Shown one piece after another: positions 1-9,049 of a stretch of 64,000 nt of DNA. The notes under the pieces are model-generated. The model did no database searches, had not been told where the DNA came from, and was given only the letters and a program-made list of their open reading frames with translations. Both the position numbers and the translations under genes were made by a program. Source of the stretch: Candidatus Poribacteria bacterium (GTDB lineage Bacteria; Poribacteria; WGA-4E; WGA-3G); contig JAJEIE010000026.1 in NCBI GenBank assembly GCA_022827625.1, positions 39,950 to 103,949 of the forward strand. The letters run 5' to 3'. Within the stretch, counting starts at the first letter, position 1, and the number at the start of each line of letters is the position of its first letter.

Positions 1-524
1 TTCGGCGGATCGGCAGCGATAGTTTGTTGCCGCCTTTCTCTGCCACCGAAGCCCCCACCGCGCATTTGTTCTGTTCCCATTGTAGTAGGTGAGGTTGCTT
101 CTGCCTCTGGCTCTTCTCGGGGTTCTTGCTGTTTTCCCAAAGATCCAAAAACGACCATGCGTTCCGGGGAACCTTCGGCGTAGAGTTCGCCGTGTACGAT
201 CAACTCACTCGGAGTATCTGTCGGCTCAAAACCCACAATCGTACCCGCACGGATCGTCAGTGTAACACCTTCGGGAACGACAACGGTATCGGTAATATAG
301 ATGCGTCCATCCCAGATCTCGTTTTCTGTCAACTCACCTGACTTTTCTATGATTTCTGAGCTGGTGCTACCTACATCGAAATTAAACGTCTCACCTTGGC
401 ATCCGCAGGACAATGCGGCTAAAATACAGATAAAGGGAATAAGGGGTTTGCAGGATACGGCTTGTAAATTCAGATTGTAAATTACAAGTTTCCAGTAGTG
501 TTGTGTGATGATCGTTATTTTCAT
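1..524 (-). CDS. Secreted beta-helix type lipoprotein, 5' part only (runs off the left edge)
   Basis: An open frame reads leftwards from an ATG at 522-524 to the window edge without a stop, about 174 codons. Residues 28-39 are hydrophobic and end in a cysteine-containing lipobox-like stretch (ALSCGC), which suggests export and lipid anchoring. After this comes a segment of the type found at the start of right-handed parallel beta-helix repeats: DGRIYITDTVVVPEGVTLTI followed by RAGTIVGFEP. The next part is low-complexity, rich in Glu, Gln and Gly. Such proteins are extracellular or surface structures, and some are polysaccharide-active. No catalytic residue can be assigned because the C-terminal part is missing. 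It is divergent from ffh, and the 224-base gap holds the ffh promoter. Confidence 0.7.
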   Translation of the reverse strand, partial: MKITIITQHYWKLVIYNLNLQAVSCKPLIPFICILAALSCGCQGETFNFDVGSTSSEIIEKSGELTENEIWDGRIYITDTVVVPEGVTLTIRAGTIVGFEPTDTPSELIVHGELYAEGSPERMVVFGSLGKQQEPREEPEAEATSPTTMGTEQMRGGGFGGRERRQQTIAADPP

Positions 525-573
525 GATATATTTTTATCATGCATACCGATTTCTGTCAAGGTGGAAAAAAAGT

Positions 574-602
574 TTGACATCACGGGTTAAATTTGCTATA
601 AT
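574..602 (+). promoter_or_regulatory. Sigma70 promoter of the ffh operon
   Basis: TTGACA at 574-579, a 17-base spacer, and TATAAT at 597-602 preceded by TGC (extended -10). Every consensus base is present. Transcription should start near 609, giving a leader of about 140 bases before ffh. Confidence 0.85.
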
Positions 603-748
603 TCTATAGTTAAGAAGTGAAGTTCGTGCGCTACTTTGAAATCAAGGATTACGCACAGCGGGTAAACGCGCTTTGATGTCGTTCCAAAAAACAGGCTGAG
701 AATTACATACTTGCACACAGGTTCTCCTAACAAAAAAAGGCATCGACA

Positions 749-2161
749 ATGTTTGAGAGTTTAGGAAATAGATTACAAGGCACCCTGAAAAAAATCAGGG
801 GACAAGGAAAGCTCACAGAGAGCAATATCTCCGATACTTTGCGTGAGGTGCGCCGTGCTTTTTTGGAAGCAGATGTTAACTATAAAGTCACACGTGAATT
901 TATAGAGCAGATTAAGGCGCGGACGCTCGGTCAGGAGGTCCTCGGTAGCCTTACGCCTGAACTTCAGATTGCCCGAATTATTGGTGAAGAACTGACTGCA
1001 TTGATGGGCAGCAAGGCGGAGAAGATTAACATTGCGCCGAGTGGCCCTACAGTTCTGATGCTTGTTGGGCTGCAAGGTGCCGGTAAAACAACGGTCGCAG
1101 CGAAATTAGCCCTTAAGTTTCGTAAAGACGGACGTAAACCGTTGCTCGTTGCCGCGGATGTGTATCGTCCGGCTGCTATCAAGCAGCTGCAGGTCCTCGG
1201 TGAACAGACGGAAACCCCCGTATTTTCGATGGGAACAGAGCCTTCGCCGGTTGAGATCGCAGCGGCTTCGGTCAAGGAGGCTTTGGCACACGGGCATAAC
1301 TGCGTTATTATTGATACTGCTGGACGTTTACACGTTAATGATGAATTAATGAGTGAACTTCGACAGATTAAGGAACGTGCGAATCCTTCTGAAGTCCTAC
1401 TTATCGTTGATGCGATGACAGGGCAGGATGCTGTAAACGTTGCTGAAAACTTCAATAACGATTTGGACATTGATGGCGTGATCCTGACGAAAATGGATGG
1501 TGATGCCCGCGGGGGTGCTGCGCTTTCTATCCGTCATATTACGCACAAACCGATCAAATTCATTGGGGTGGGTGAAAAAATTGAGGCAGCCTCGTTAGAA
1601 GAATTCCACCCTGAACGGATGGCTTCACGCATCCTCGGACAAGGTGATTTCCAAACTTTGCTTGAGAAAGCCGAGGAAGTCTTCAGTGAAGACCAAGCGA
1701 AAGAACTTGAGCGTAAACTTGTAGCCAACAAAGGGTTAGACTTTACCGATTTTCTGACACAACTCGAGCAGCTTAAGAATATGGGACCCTTGGATCAACT
1801 CATGGATCTCATGCCCTTTAAAAACCAGTTGCCCGTTAAGAATCTGACACCCGATGAGAGCCATTTGCAGACGGCGAAAGCGATCATTCAGTCAATGACG
1901 GGTGAGGAACGGAGAAATCCGCGGTTGTTGGACAGAAGTCGGAAACTTCGCATTTCCAAAGGGAGTGGAACAACAGTAAATCAGGTGAACATGCTGATTT
2001 CACAGTTACAGATGATGAATCGTATGCTGAACCAGCAAGCGGCGATGGCAATGCCGCAAATGGGAGCCGGTTTAAATACAAAGATGGGGCGGAAAATGGG
2101 AGCACTTCCCGGTCAGAAACGTAAAGCGAGAAAGCCCCGAAAACGGAGACGCCGTAGATAA
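749..2161 (+). CDS. ffh: Signal recognition particle GTPase Ffh (SRP54)
   Basis: Protein part of the signal recognition particle; it binds signal sequences of nascent membrane proteins and, with 4.5S RNA and FtsY, docks the ribosome at SecY. The 470 residues are a full-length N-G-M protein. The P-loop GLQGAGKTT is at 107-115, DTAGR at 189-193 and TKMD at 247-250. The M domain from about 325 has the RNA-binding stretch [11 protein letters not shown] and a Met-rich signal-peptide groove ([11 protein letters not shown]). The tail is strongly basic ([14 protein letters not shown]). It heads the cluster with rpsP, khpA, trmD and rplS, an arrangement widespread in bacteria. secY lies in the same window at 27918. 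Confidence 0.97.
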   Translation: MFESLGNRLQGTLKKIRGQGKLTESNISDTLREVRRAFLEADVNYKVTREFIEQIKARTLGQEVLGSLTPELQIARIIGEELTALMGSKAEKINIAPSGPTVLMLVGLQGAGKTTVAAKLALKFRKDGRKPLLVAADVYRPAAIKQLQVLGEQTETPVFSMGTEPSPVEIAAASVKEALAHGHNCVIIDTAGRLHVNDELMSELRQIKERANPSEVLLIVDAMTGQDAVNVAENFNNDLDIDGVILTKMDGDARGGAALSIRHITHKPIKFIGVGEKIEAASLEEFHPERMASRILGQGDFQTLLEKAEEVFSEDQAKELERKLVANKGLDFTDFLTQLEQLKNMGPLDQLMDLMPFKNQLPVKNLTPDESHLQTAKAIIQSMTGEERRNPRLLDRSRKLRISKGSGTTVNQVNMLISQLQMMNRMLNQQAAMAMPQMGAGLNTKMGRKMGALPGQKRKARKPRKRRRRR

Positions 2162-2229
2162 CGATAGATACGCCCTTAAATCTCTGTCTTTCTATGGACA
2201 CGGCGCGAATGCCATCAGGAGGTATTTTT

Positions 2230-2649
2230 TTGGCAGTTAGAATTAGATTACAACGACACGGTAGAAAGAAACGTCCTTTTTATCGACTCGTCGCAGCTGA
2301 TGCGCGTGCACAAAGGGATGGCGCATTTTTGGAACGTCTTGGCTATTACAATCCACTAACGGATCCGGCAGATATTTTCATTGATGAAGAGAAGGCTTTA
2401 AAGTGGTTAAGGCGCGGCGCACAACCCACTGACACAGCGAAACGTTTACTTTCTAAACGTGGGATTTTGATGAAATTTGAATATGAAAAATTAGGGAGAC
2501 CGATGCCGGGGACTGATGTTGACGAAGCGGCTACTGAGACGGAAGACGTACAACCCGATGCCGCACAATCCGCTGAAGATGAAACTGGCAGTCTGCTCAC
2601 TGAAGCAGCACCCGATGAGGCGACCCCTGAATCCGACGAAGAAGCGTAA
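2230..2649 (+). CDS. rpsP: 30S ribosomal protein S16 (bS16) with acidic tail
   Basis: Assembly protein of the 30S body. The frame is open from an ATG at 2194, but the conserved N-terminus ([20 protein letters not shown]) begins at TTG 2230. That codon is preceded by AGGAGGT at 2217-2223, so the TTG start is preferred, giving 139 residues. The usual S16 core ends near residue 92 ([11 protein letters not shown]). It is followed by about 45 residues dominated by Glu, Asp, Ala and Thr, an acidic and probably disordered extension not present in the short E. coli protein. It lies 68 bases after ffh and precedes khpA. Confidence 0.95.
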   Translation: MAVRIRLQRHGRKKRPFYRLVAADARAQRDGAFLERLGYYNPLTDPADIFIDEEKALKWLRRGAQPTDTAKRLLSKRGILMKFEYEKLGRPMPGTDVDEAATETEDVQPDAAQSAEDETGSLLTEAAPDEATPESDEEA

Positions 2650-2715
2650 TACCTCTTTCAAAAAATTCCGAAGAGACAGGCAACACATACATCTACTGAA
2701 ATGCGAAAGTGAACT

Positions 2716-2970
2716 ATGTTCAAAGATTTGATTGAATACATCGTAAAATCTCTCGTTGATTACCCCGATCAGGTGGTGGTCCAGGAAGTAATTGGCGAAA
2801 CGGTAGTTATTGTAGAGTTGACTGTCATGGAGGAAGATTTAGGGAAGATCATTGGTAGATATGGACGTACCCTTAAAGCGATAAGAAGTGTTCTCTATAC
2901 GGCAGGATTGCAAGCGAATAAAAAGGTTATTCTTGAGTTGATTGAACACCCAAGGTTAGAGGGGCAATAG
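2716..2970 (+). CDS. khpA: KhpA-type KH-domain RNA-binding protein
   Basis: Small single KH-domain protein (84 residues). The GXXG loop is in IIGRYGRTLKAI, preceded by the typical EDLGKIIG. Family members bind RNA, often with KhpB, and affect ribosome biogenesis and cell size. Its place between rpsP and trmD is the classical one. In many bacteria rimM follows here, but only 73 bases separate this stop from trmD and they hold no rimM. Confidence 0.93.
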   Translation: MFKDLIEYIVKSLVDYPDQVVVQEVIGETVVIVELTVMEEDLGKIIGRYGRTLKAIRSVLYTAGLQANKKVILELIEHPRLEGQ

Positions 2971-3043
2971 AAATTTCGTTTACGACGCGAGGTAGACGCA
3001 TCAGTAAAGCATGTAGGGTGTCGCTTGCAAGCCTATATCAAAA

Positions 3044-3772
3044 ATGAAGATTGATGTTCTCGCCTTGTTTCCAGAGATACTCGCGCCAGCGTTAAAAACG
3101 GGTATCCTCAGACGCGTTCAGGACGCCGATAAACTCACCGTCAACCTCCATAATCTTCGCGATTGGGCGACCGACAAGCACAAGTCGGTTGATGACTATC
3201 CTTATGGCGGGGGCGCGGGCATGATTCTTAAGCCGGAGCCTATCTTCGCTGCGATTACGGCGTTGAACACGCAGGAAACGGCACATGTCGTATATCTGAC
3301 ACCACAAGGTGTACCGTTGACGCAGGCACTCGCAGAATCGCTTTCTTTGGAATCGCATCTTATTCTTTTGTGCGGACGGTACAAAGGCGTAGATGAGCGG
3401 GTGCGACATCAGCTGGTTACAACGGAACTCTCGATCGGGGACTATGTTCTCAGTGGCGGGGAAATTGCTGCACTGGTTTTGATTGATGCCGTTGGTCGTG
3501 TACTGCCCGGCGCGCTTGGTGATTACGAGTCCGCACATGTTGATTCATTCAGCCATGACTTGCTTGACCATCCGCACTACACGCGACCCGCTGAGTTCGG
3601 AGGAATGCGTGTTCCCGAAGTCCTCTTGAGTGGGGACCATAAAAATATTGAAAAATGGCGGTATATAGAAGCACTCAAACGCACCGCGAAGCACCGTCCA
3701 GATCTGCTCCAGAAGTTGGAATTGAGTGAAGAGGACATCGCTATTCTCAGAATGGAAGGGTTGGTAGAATAA
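3044..3772 (+). CDS. trmD: tRNA (guanine-N1)-methyltransferase TrmD
   Basis: SPOUT-class enzyme that makes m1G37 in tRNAs reading CNN codons from S-adenosylmethionine, preventing +1 frameshifts. At 242 residues it has the usual length. Visible motifs are [11 protein letters not shown] (50-60), [12 protein letters not shown] (109-120) and [11 protein letters not shown] (130-140); the last two form the trefoil knot that binds AdoMet. The C-terminal domain ([10 protein letters not shown] onwards) is complete. It stands 73 bases after khpA and 90 before rplS. Confidence 0.97.
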   Translation: MKIDVLALFPEILAPALKTGILRRVQDADKLTVNLHNLRDWATDKHKSVDDYPYGGGAGMILKPEPIFAAITALNTQETAHVVYLTPQGVPLTQALAESLSLESHLILLCGRYKGVDERVRHQLVTTELSIGDYVLSGGEIAALVLIDAVGRVLPGALGDYESAHVDSFSHDLLDHPHYTRPAEFGGMRVPEVLLSGDHKNIEKWRYIEALKRTAKHRPDLLQKLELSEEDIAILRMEGLVE

Positions 3773-3862
3773 ATAGAAGTAGGGGTTCTTTATTTTTTTA
3801 TCCCATTTGCCAGCCTATCTTAAGACGTGACGAAACGTCCGCTACACACGGAGGAATTATAG

Positions 3863-4207
3863 ATGAATTTGATTGAATCGGTTGAAAGCCAATATATGAA
3901 GAGTGAGATTCCTGAGTTTGGTCCCGGGGATGTTGTCAAGGTAAACACCCGTATCCGCGAGGGGCAAAAGGAACGCATTCAGACGTACGAAGGTACTGTT
4001 ATTCGTCGGGCACACGGTGGATTACGCGCAACGTTTACAGTGCGCCGCGTTGCTTTCGGTGCCGGAAGTGAAAGAACATTCCCGCTTCACTCACCGAATA
4101 TTGAGAGTATTCAGGTCGTTCGCTACGGAGCCGTCCGCCGCGCGAAGTTGTATTACTTGCGCGATCGCACGGGTAGAGCCGCGCGCGTCAGGGAACGCAG
4201 ACAATAG
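3863..4207 (+). CDS. rplS: 50S ribosomal protein L19 (bL19)
   Basis: L19 sits at the 30S-50S interface. The 114 residues match the family. The start ATG follows GGAGGAATTATAG. The conserved block [20 protein letters not shown], the SH3-like core [33 protein letters not shown] and the basic C-terminus ([22 protein letters not shown]) are all present. It is the last translation gene before rnhB. Confidence 0.97.
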   Translation: MNLIESVESQYMKSEIPEFGPGDVVKVNTRIREGQKERIQTYEGTVIRRAHGGLRATFTVRRVAFGAGSERTFPLHSPNIESIQVVRYGAVRRAKLYYLRDRTGRAARVRERRQ

Positions 4208-4265
4208 CCTGATAGAAGTCAATAACCCTCGAATAAATTCGGGGGTTTCCCCCCAAAAAACTTTG

Positions 4266-4859
4266 ATGAACGTTTTTGAACTCGCTTGTCAGCAAAGCGG
4301 GTATAAACAGATTGCAGGCGTTGACGAGGCAGGCCGAGGCGCATTGGCGGGTCCCGTCATTGCCGCTGCTGTTATCCTACCAATTGATTGCTCACTTGAC
4401 GGTCTAAATGATTCAAAACAGTTGTCTCCAAAGCAACGGGATCAACTCTCTGACGAAATCCACCGTGTCGCTGTAGCAGTCGGGGTTGGTGCTATAGATA
4501 ATCAGGTTATTGACCGTTTAAATATCCTTAATGCCACCCTATTGGCGATGAAGGCAGCCGTTGAAAATCTCACACTACAGCCCGATTATCTACTCGTTGA
4601 CGGTCTATATCTCCCGCAAATAGATATCCCCGGTAAGGCGATTCCAAAGGGCGATAGCCGAAGTTATTCTATCGCTGCAGCCTCCATTATCGCCAAAACC
4701 ACGCGCGATAAACTCATGATTGCGTTGGATCGCACCTACCCGAACTACGGGTTCCTAAAACACAAAGGATACCCAACTGCACAACACCGACAAGCCATCG
4801 CAGCGTTTGGTGCGTCTGATATTCATCGACACACCTTTAAACTCCTTCCGAATGACTAA
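4266..4859 (+). CDS. rnhB: Ribonuclease HII
   Basis: Removes ribonucleotides and RNA primers from RNA-DNA hybrids. The frame is open further upstream (from 4017, inside rplS), but the family N-terminus begins at ATG 4266, giving 197 residues. The catalytic set is D20-E21 (GVDEAGRGALAGP), D112 (LLVDGL) and D130 (KGDSRS), with the same spacing as E. coli D16-E17-D108-D126. No clear ribosome binding site precedes this ATG; a run of C and A bases does (4250-4259). Co-transcription with rplS would fit the 58-base gap. rplS-rnhB adjacency is common in bacteria, with yraN close by (5546). Confidence 0.94.
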   Translation: MNVFELACQQSGYKQIAGVDEAGRGALAGPVIAAAVILPIDCSLDGLNDSKQLSPKQRDQLSDEIHRVAVAVGVGAIDNQVIDRLNILNATLLAMKAAVENLTLQPDYLLVDGLYLPQIDIPGKAIPKGDSRSYSIAAASIIAKTTRDKLMIALDRTYPNYGFLKHKGYPTAQHRQAIAAFGASDIHRHTFKLLPND

Positions 4860-5062
4860 GCCGGGTTAGAAAAATAAATAGACATTTCAATCAACTGCAA
4901 GCGCGAGGTTTCTCCTACTCTAATGGATGGGATTTCGTGATGTTCTCTGCTATGTTGTCTTATCAGATACCAAACTTTCCTAAAAAATTAACACATACTG
5001 GCATTTTTCATTGACACCCGAGAAAAGATATGATTTACTAAATACTAAAAAAGGGTATCATC

Positions 5063-5389
5063 ATGAAAACTGTTTTACTTTTCTCAGTCCTATTCTGTGC
5101 AATCGCTCTACCAGCACTCGCCGATCTAACTTCCCAAGATCTCGACAAGATCCGCTTGATTGTCAATGAGGCAAATACACCTATAAAAACGGATGTGGCA
5201 TGGCTGCGTGGTAAGATGGATAATCTTGATAAACAGATATCCTGGCTAATGGTTTTAATTGTAGTAGCTGTGGGTATTCCACAAGTTATCGTCGCATGGC
5301 GTAATAGAAAGGATCGCGAAACTGAGAGAAAAATAGAAGAACTCACTCGCGAAATAGAGACCTTGAAGCAGCATATTGTAAATCCCTGA
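5063..5389 (+). CDS. Small exported or membrane protein, function unknown
   Basis: 108 residues: signal-like hydrophobic stretch 1-20 ending ALPALADL, a charged middle (KTDVAWLRGKMDNLDKQISW), one transmembrane helix near 57-75 (MVLIVVAVGIPQVIVAW), then a Glu/Lys-rich coiled-coil tail. The middle resembles the segment before the membrane helix in two other genes of this window (WIRGKMEG near 42210, WIKGKLEG near 51470), so the three may belong to one loose family of coiled-coil plus one-helix proteins. No enzyme motif is seen. TTGACA at 5011-5016 may be a -35 element, but no good -10 is correctly spaced. Confidence 0.7.
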   Translation: MKTVLLFSVLFCAIALPALADLTSQDLDKIRLIVNEANTPIKTDVAWLRGKMDNLDKQISWLMVLIVVAVGIPQVIVAWRNRKDRETERKIEELTREIETLKQHIVNP

Positions 5390-5545
5390 CGATAACTGCA
5401 TGCTCTTGTAGGAACAAACATGATTGCTGCATGTCTTCGTGTAGGGTATTTGTCCTATTTATTGAGATGTTTTGGTGAAAGTGCTGTTACTATATCAAAT
5501 TATATCTCGGAAGACACGTACGCGCACTGCTAACAGAGGACGGAC

Positions 5546-5920
5546 ATGGCTCGTTCACGGTTGAGTATTGGAAAAATTGGTGAATCGTTGGCAGTTGCGC
5601 ATCTCGAAGCACGTGGGTGTAAAATCCTTGCGCAGAACTACCGGGCAGGACGCGGGGAAATCGATCTCATCGTCAAGGACGAGCAATTTATCGTCTTTGT
5701 GGAGGTTAAAACGCGGAGGAGTCTCAAATTTGGGGTACCACAAGCCGCCGTAACTAAGCAGAAACAGAGACAAATCTCCAAAATCGCCTTGACATATCTG
5801 CAATCAAAAAACCTTTGGGATACCCCTTGTCGTTTTGATGTTATCGGCATCCACCTATCATATCAATCTGAGCTGTTGCACCTTGAACACATCGAAAGCG
5901 CGTTTGAGTTTCAGCGATAA
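5546..5920 (+). CDS. YraN/UPF0102 family nuclease-fold protein
   Basis: 124 residues with a restriction-endonuclease-like PD-(D/E)XK core. GEIDLI supplies E38 and D40, and VFVEVKTR supplies E53 and K55, after the conserved N-terminal helix KIGESLAVAHLEARGCKIL. The substrate of the family is not established; roles in DNA repair or recombination have been proposed. YraN genes are commonly found beside rnhB and rplS as here, separated only by one small gene. Start at ATG 5546 after GAGGACGGAC. Confidence 0.92.
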   Translation: MARSRLSIGKIGESLAVAHLEARGCKILAQNYRAGRGEIDLIVKDEQFIVFVEVKTRRSLKFGVPQAAVTKQKQRQISKIALTYLQSKNLWDTPCRFDVIGIHLSYQSELLHLEHIESAFEFQR

Positions 5921-5962
5921 AGCAAGACACAGCAGCCGCGCTCTATTATCCCGCTATTGTTT

Positions 5963-6589
5963 TTATTTTCGCGAAGGTTCTGACTCATACGCTGGGTAGA
6001 TTTCTATGTCGGCGCGGCTAATCATCGTACCGACATAAAAGGTGAGCCAATCTCCGCACAACTCAATCGACATAAATTCATCGTCACCCGCGATATATTC
6101 GTGGATCTCAACCTCAAATTTCCCTTCCCCTTCAGCGTCAGTAACCGTGAGGGTTGCTGGCACAACGTCCTGACGACTGTATTCAACGGCAATATCCTCA
6201 TGTTCATTATCCGGGTCTGGAAAATAGAGAGTCATCTCGTCCGGCAAGGGATCGCCGATTTCACATTCGTCATCGACGATCCACCGGGAGATCTCGTAAT
6301 CTTCCTTTGTTCCAGCCACATGGTCAACACCGACCACGACCTCTTCCTCGGCATCCCGGATATGGTACATATAGCGACGCAGTGCCTCGCCTTCATACTT
6401 TTTTCGGGTAACAAGTTTAAAAGCGTGCGAAGTATCTCCGGTCTCCTCATAAGTAGTGATGTCGGAGAGTTCAATCATGCTGTCAATCGGAATGTCGACG
6501 AGTTCATGCCGTTCCGGTTTTCTTGCGTCAGCGTCTTTCTGCTTGCCGAACAGCGATCTTCCATTTTTTCTACCAAATAGTGCCATCAA
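5963..6589 (-). CDS. Unrecognised acidic cytosolic protein
   Basis: 208 residues, no signal peptide or membrane helix. The N-terminus is basic (FGRKNGRSLFGKQKD) and the rest is acidic and beta-rich, with long runs of Asp and Glu. I do not recognise the family. It lies five bases downstream of the minus-strand gene that begins at 7740, so the two are probably one operon. That suggests a joint role with a membrane-anchored Ser/Arg-rich protein, but nothing in the sequence says what. Two possible starts exist (ATG 6589 or 6586). Confidence 0.75.
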   Translation of the reverse strand: MMALFGRKNGRSLFGKQKDADARKPERHELVDIPIDSMIELSDITTYEETGDTSHAFKLVTRKKYEGEALRRYMYHIRDAEEEVVVGVDHVAGTKEDYEISRWIVDDECEIGDPLPDEMTLYFPDPDNEHEDIAVEYSRQDVVPATLTVTDAEGEGKFEVEIHEYIAGDDEFMSIELCGDWLTFYVGTMISRADIEIYPAYESEPSRK

Positions 6590-6594
6590 ACCAC

Positions 6595-7740
6595 CTAAAA
6601 ATAGCCTTTGTTATACATCACTAACATAACCACACCGACAACAAGGATACTTCCGAAGATGAGGAGAAACCACGTTCCCCCTGAAGTCTTCTTTTCAATG
6701 ACAACATTACGCGTCTCTGGCGGTGCGCGTGTTGAGGTGTTCGTAGAGGATAATGCCGTCACTGTCGGTGTGTCTTCAGCAGCTGCAAGGAGTTCCGTTT
6801 TTAGTGCCTCTTCATCTGGAAGTTCATCAACCGTGAAAACTTCTGCGTCTTCCCCATAAAATTTATCTGGGTTTTCTTCTACATAACTGGCAATATAGTT
6901 TTCGTCGGCATTCGTACCAGGGTCTACGTAGTTCGGGTTAGGTTCAATCCCTTGATTCTCGTAGTATTCCTTATAGTATTCGTATTCCCGCTGCTTTTCG
7001 GCACTCCAATGTGATCGGTCATAATCTCGGTGGTGATAGTGCCACATGTAACTATGGCGAATGGCGTGGTTGTAATAGTCATGGAAATAGATATTGAATA
7101 GGAGGTTGTTAAACGCCATGGATGCAGCCAGACTGTAGGTTGAATACCCCATCATGGGATAATAACCACCGAAGTTATTGACAGTGATAACTTGCCGCTG
7201 CTGCCGGCGAGCGCGTGCCGTTTCTCGATTCGCTCTCCGATTTTGACGTTTCAAACTACGGTTTTCTGCCTTGAGTTGCCGTACTTGTTTCCGATTTTGT
7301 GCGGTCACTTGCCGTTGTTGACTGCGTGTTGCGCTCCGCGTCGCTGTCGTACTGCGAGTTGACGTACTGTTCGGTGTAACCCTGGCACGGTTGGTGGCAG
7401 TTTGCCGCTGACGTGCAACAGTGCTTGCCCGCGTACTCGTGCTTCTTGATGTGCTGCTTCTGCTGTAACTGCTCCCCGTGCTGCGTGTTGTCCGAGATGT
7501 TGATGTCCGTGGACTCGTGTAGCTTCTACTTGTGGAAGAACGTGTAGAAGAACGATTGTAAGATCTGGTAGAGGAGCGACTCGGCGTATAACTCCGTCGG
7601 CTGGTGCTGCGGCTAAAACTCCGACTGCGACTGAAGCTCCGTCCACCCCCACGACGGCTCTCTACGATATCTGGCACAAAACTGAACAGAAAGACAACCA
7701 GCACAGCGAGGACTGAGAGTTTCTTAAATTTATGTTGCAC
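6595..7740 (-). CDS. Ser/Arg/Thr-rich protein with signal peptide and C-terminal membrane helix
   Basis: 381 residues. An N-terminal hydrophobic stretch (LSVLAVLVVFLFSFVPDI) is followed by about 150 residues almost wholly of Ser, Arg and Thr (SRSRSFSRSTSRRSY style). Then come a basic helix with many Arg and Gln, a His/Tyr-rich middle (HDYYNHAIRHSYMWHYHHRDY), an acidic region, and a final membrane helix (WFLLIFGSILVVGVVMLVMY). It is probably an envelope protein with a disordered cationic segment that could bind polyanions. The function is unknown. The start ATG follows an AGGAGG site and the stop lies five bases from the next gene. Confidence 0.75.
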   Translation of the reverse strand: MQHKFKKLSVLAVLVVFLFSFVPDIVESRRGGGRSFSRSRSFSRSTSRRSYTPSRSSTRSYNRSSTRSSTSRSYTSPRTSTSRTTRSTGSSYSRSSTSRSTSTRASTVARQRQTATNRARVTPNSTSTRSTTATRSATRSQQRQVTAQNRKQVRQLKAENRSLKRQNRRANRETARARRQQRQVITVNNFGGYYPMMGYSTYSLAASMAFNNLLFNIYFHDYYNHAIRHSYMWHYHHRDYDRSHWSAEKQREYEYYKEYYENQGIEPNPNYVDPGTNADENYIASYVEENPDKFYGEDAEVFTVDELPDEEALKTELLAAAEDTPTVTALSSTNTSTRAPPETRNVVIEKKTSGGTWFLLIFGSILVVGVVMLVMYNKGYF

Positions 7741-7777
7741 CCTAATTTTCCTCCTTGGATTTTTTTGTCGAAAAAAT

Positions 7778-7806
7778 TTGACAAAAGACGCTGAATTTGT
7801 TAAAAT
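7778..7806 (+). promoter_or_regulatory. Promoter of tRNA-Arg
   Basis: TTGACA at 7778-7783, a 17-base spacer and TAAAAT at 7801-7806. The tRNA begins 69 bases past the -10 element and no other plus-strand gene intervenes. Confidence 0.7.
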
Positions 7807-7875
7807 ACTTCTAAAGATATATGTGGGTCCAAATTGATTTCATTTACGAAACCTTTACCCTTTATTTAAGATTGT

Positions 7876-7949
7876 GTGCCTGTAGCTCAGTTGGATAGAG
7901 CGTTAGCCTCCGGAGCTAAAGGTCGGGCGTTCGAGTCGCCCCAGGCACG
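7876..7949 (+). tRNA. tRNA-Arg (anticodon CCG)
   Basis: 74-base cloverleaf. The acceptor GTGCCTG pairs with CAGGCAC (7942-7948), with discriminator G at 7949. The D arm holds GCTCAGTTGGATAGAGC. The anticodon arm is TTAGC-CTCCGGA-GCTAA with CCG at loop positions 34-36. The T arm is GGGCG-TTCGAGT-CGCCC. CCA is not encoded. It reads CGG codons. Confidence 0.95.
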
Positions 7950-8019
7950 TTTAAGACTTCGGATATCCCTATCTTATTAGGATACCATAGGGTCAGGAAA
8001 AAGTCAAGCGAAATTACAT

Positions 8020-8133
8020 AGGACTTACGCACTAAAAGATTGGTAGGTGCAGTTTTTAATTGCACCGATCCCATGGGATAAGCGTCTTTGCTGCCCGAAG
8101 ATATGTGTCTCAACTCAATTTTGCGTAAGTCCT
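8020..8133. repeat. Short element with 12-base terminal inverted repeats
   Basis: AGGACTTACGCA at 8020-8031 is repeated inverted as TGCGTAAGTCCT at 8122-8133. The 114-base interval contains no gene. One such terminus alone also occurs at 63015-63026. It resembles a non-autonomous (MITE-like) insertion or its remnant between the tRNA and the next gene. Confidence 0.65.
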
Positions 8134-8164
8134 GTTTTTTTACCAATACCAACAAAGGAAAAAT

Positions 8165-9049
8165 ATGGCACTTGACGTACGCAACGAACGGCTTTTAGGG
8201 TTGGTTGATCCCAAAGCGATTGTTGAACAACTGGCGACGGGATGCCAGTTCACTGAGGGACCTCTCTGGCACGCGACAGAGCGGTTTCTGCTTTTTAGTG
8301 ATATTCCCGCGAATAAGATGCGGCGATGGGATGCCGACGCCGGGATGACTGTTTTCCGCGATCCATCCGGAAAATCAAACGGCTTGACGTATGATAAAGG
8401 CGGACACCTCATTGCTTGTGAACACGCGAACCGGAGGGTCTCGCGGACAACAGCGGATGGACAGGTCATCACAATCGCCTCCCATTATGAAGGGAAACGG
8501 TTGAATAGCCCGAATGATGTCGTTGTGAAATCGGATGGTAGCCTCTATTTCACGGATCCGCCTTACGGGTTGAGCGCATCGTACGGTGTCGAATCAGAGA
8601 AAGAACTCGATTTTCAAGGGGTCTATCGTCTATCACCCAACGGAGGCACATTGACGCTTCTCGTTGACGACTTTGATAGACCCAACGGTCTCTGCTTTTC
8701 GCCCGATGAGTCTATCCTGTATATCAACGACACTGAACGTATGCATATCCGCGCATTCGATGTGCAACCCGACGGCACAATTGCGAACGGTCGCGTCTTC
8801 GGTGAAGAAGAAGGGGACAACGGCAAACCCGACGGAATGAAAGTCGATACGCACGGAAATGTCTACCTAACCGGTCCCGATGGGATTTGGGTTTTCGCAC
8901 CCGACGGAACGCACCTCGGCATTATTCTCGTCCCAGAACGCGCAGCCAACTTGGCATGGGGCGGTGATGACTGGACAAGCCTCTTCATCACTGCGAGCAC
9001 CTCCCTTTATCGCGTGAAATGCAAGGTAGCAGGAGTCGCGGTGCCGTAA
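8165..9049 (+). CDS. SMP-30/gluconolactonase family sugar lactonase
   Basis: Six-bladed beta-propeller that hydrolyses sugar lactones with one divalent metal. The 294 residues are complete. Likely metal and substrate ligands are E31 (TEGPLW), N117 (NSPNDVVV), N174 (DRPNGLCFSPD) and D223 (KPDGMKVDTHGNVYLTGPDG), all typical of the family. There is no signal peptide, so it should act in the cytosol. The physiological lactone cannot be told. Its stop overlaps the dut start (TAATG), so it is translationally coupled to dut, although the functions look unrelated. Confidence 0.92.
   Translation: MALDVRNERLLGLVDPKAIVEQLATGCQFTEGPLWHATERFLLFSDIPANKMRRWDADAGMTVFRDPSGKSNGLTYDKGGHLIACEHANRRVSRTTADGQVITIASHYEGKRLNSPNDVVVKSDGSLYFTDPPYGLSASYGVESEKELDFQGVYRLSPNGGTLTLLVDDFDRPNGLCFSPDESILYINDTERMHIRAFDVQPDGTIANGRVFGEEEGDNGKPDGMKVDTHGNVYLTGPDGIWVFAPDGTHLGIILVPERAANLAWGGDDWTSLFITASTSLYRVKCKVAGVAVP

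Noticed and set aside
6101..6580. Plus-strand open frame opposite the 5963-6589 gene
   Set aside because: It has no start signal, and the minus-strand gene fits an operon with the gene upstream.
7916..8155. Minus-strand open frame of 79 codons
   Set aside because: It overlaps the tRNA-Arg gene and the inverted-repeat element, has no ribosome binding site, and its end GATRTPDL is the familiar tRNA-antisense artefact.
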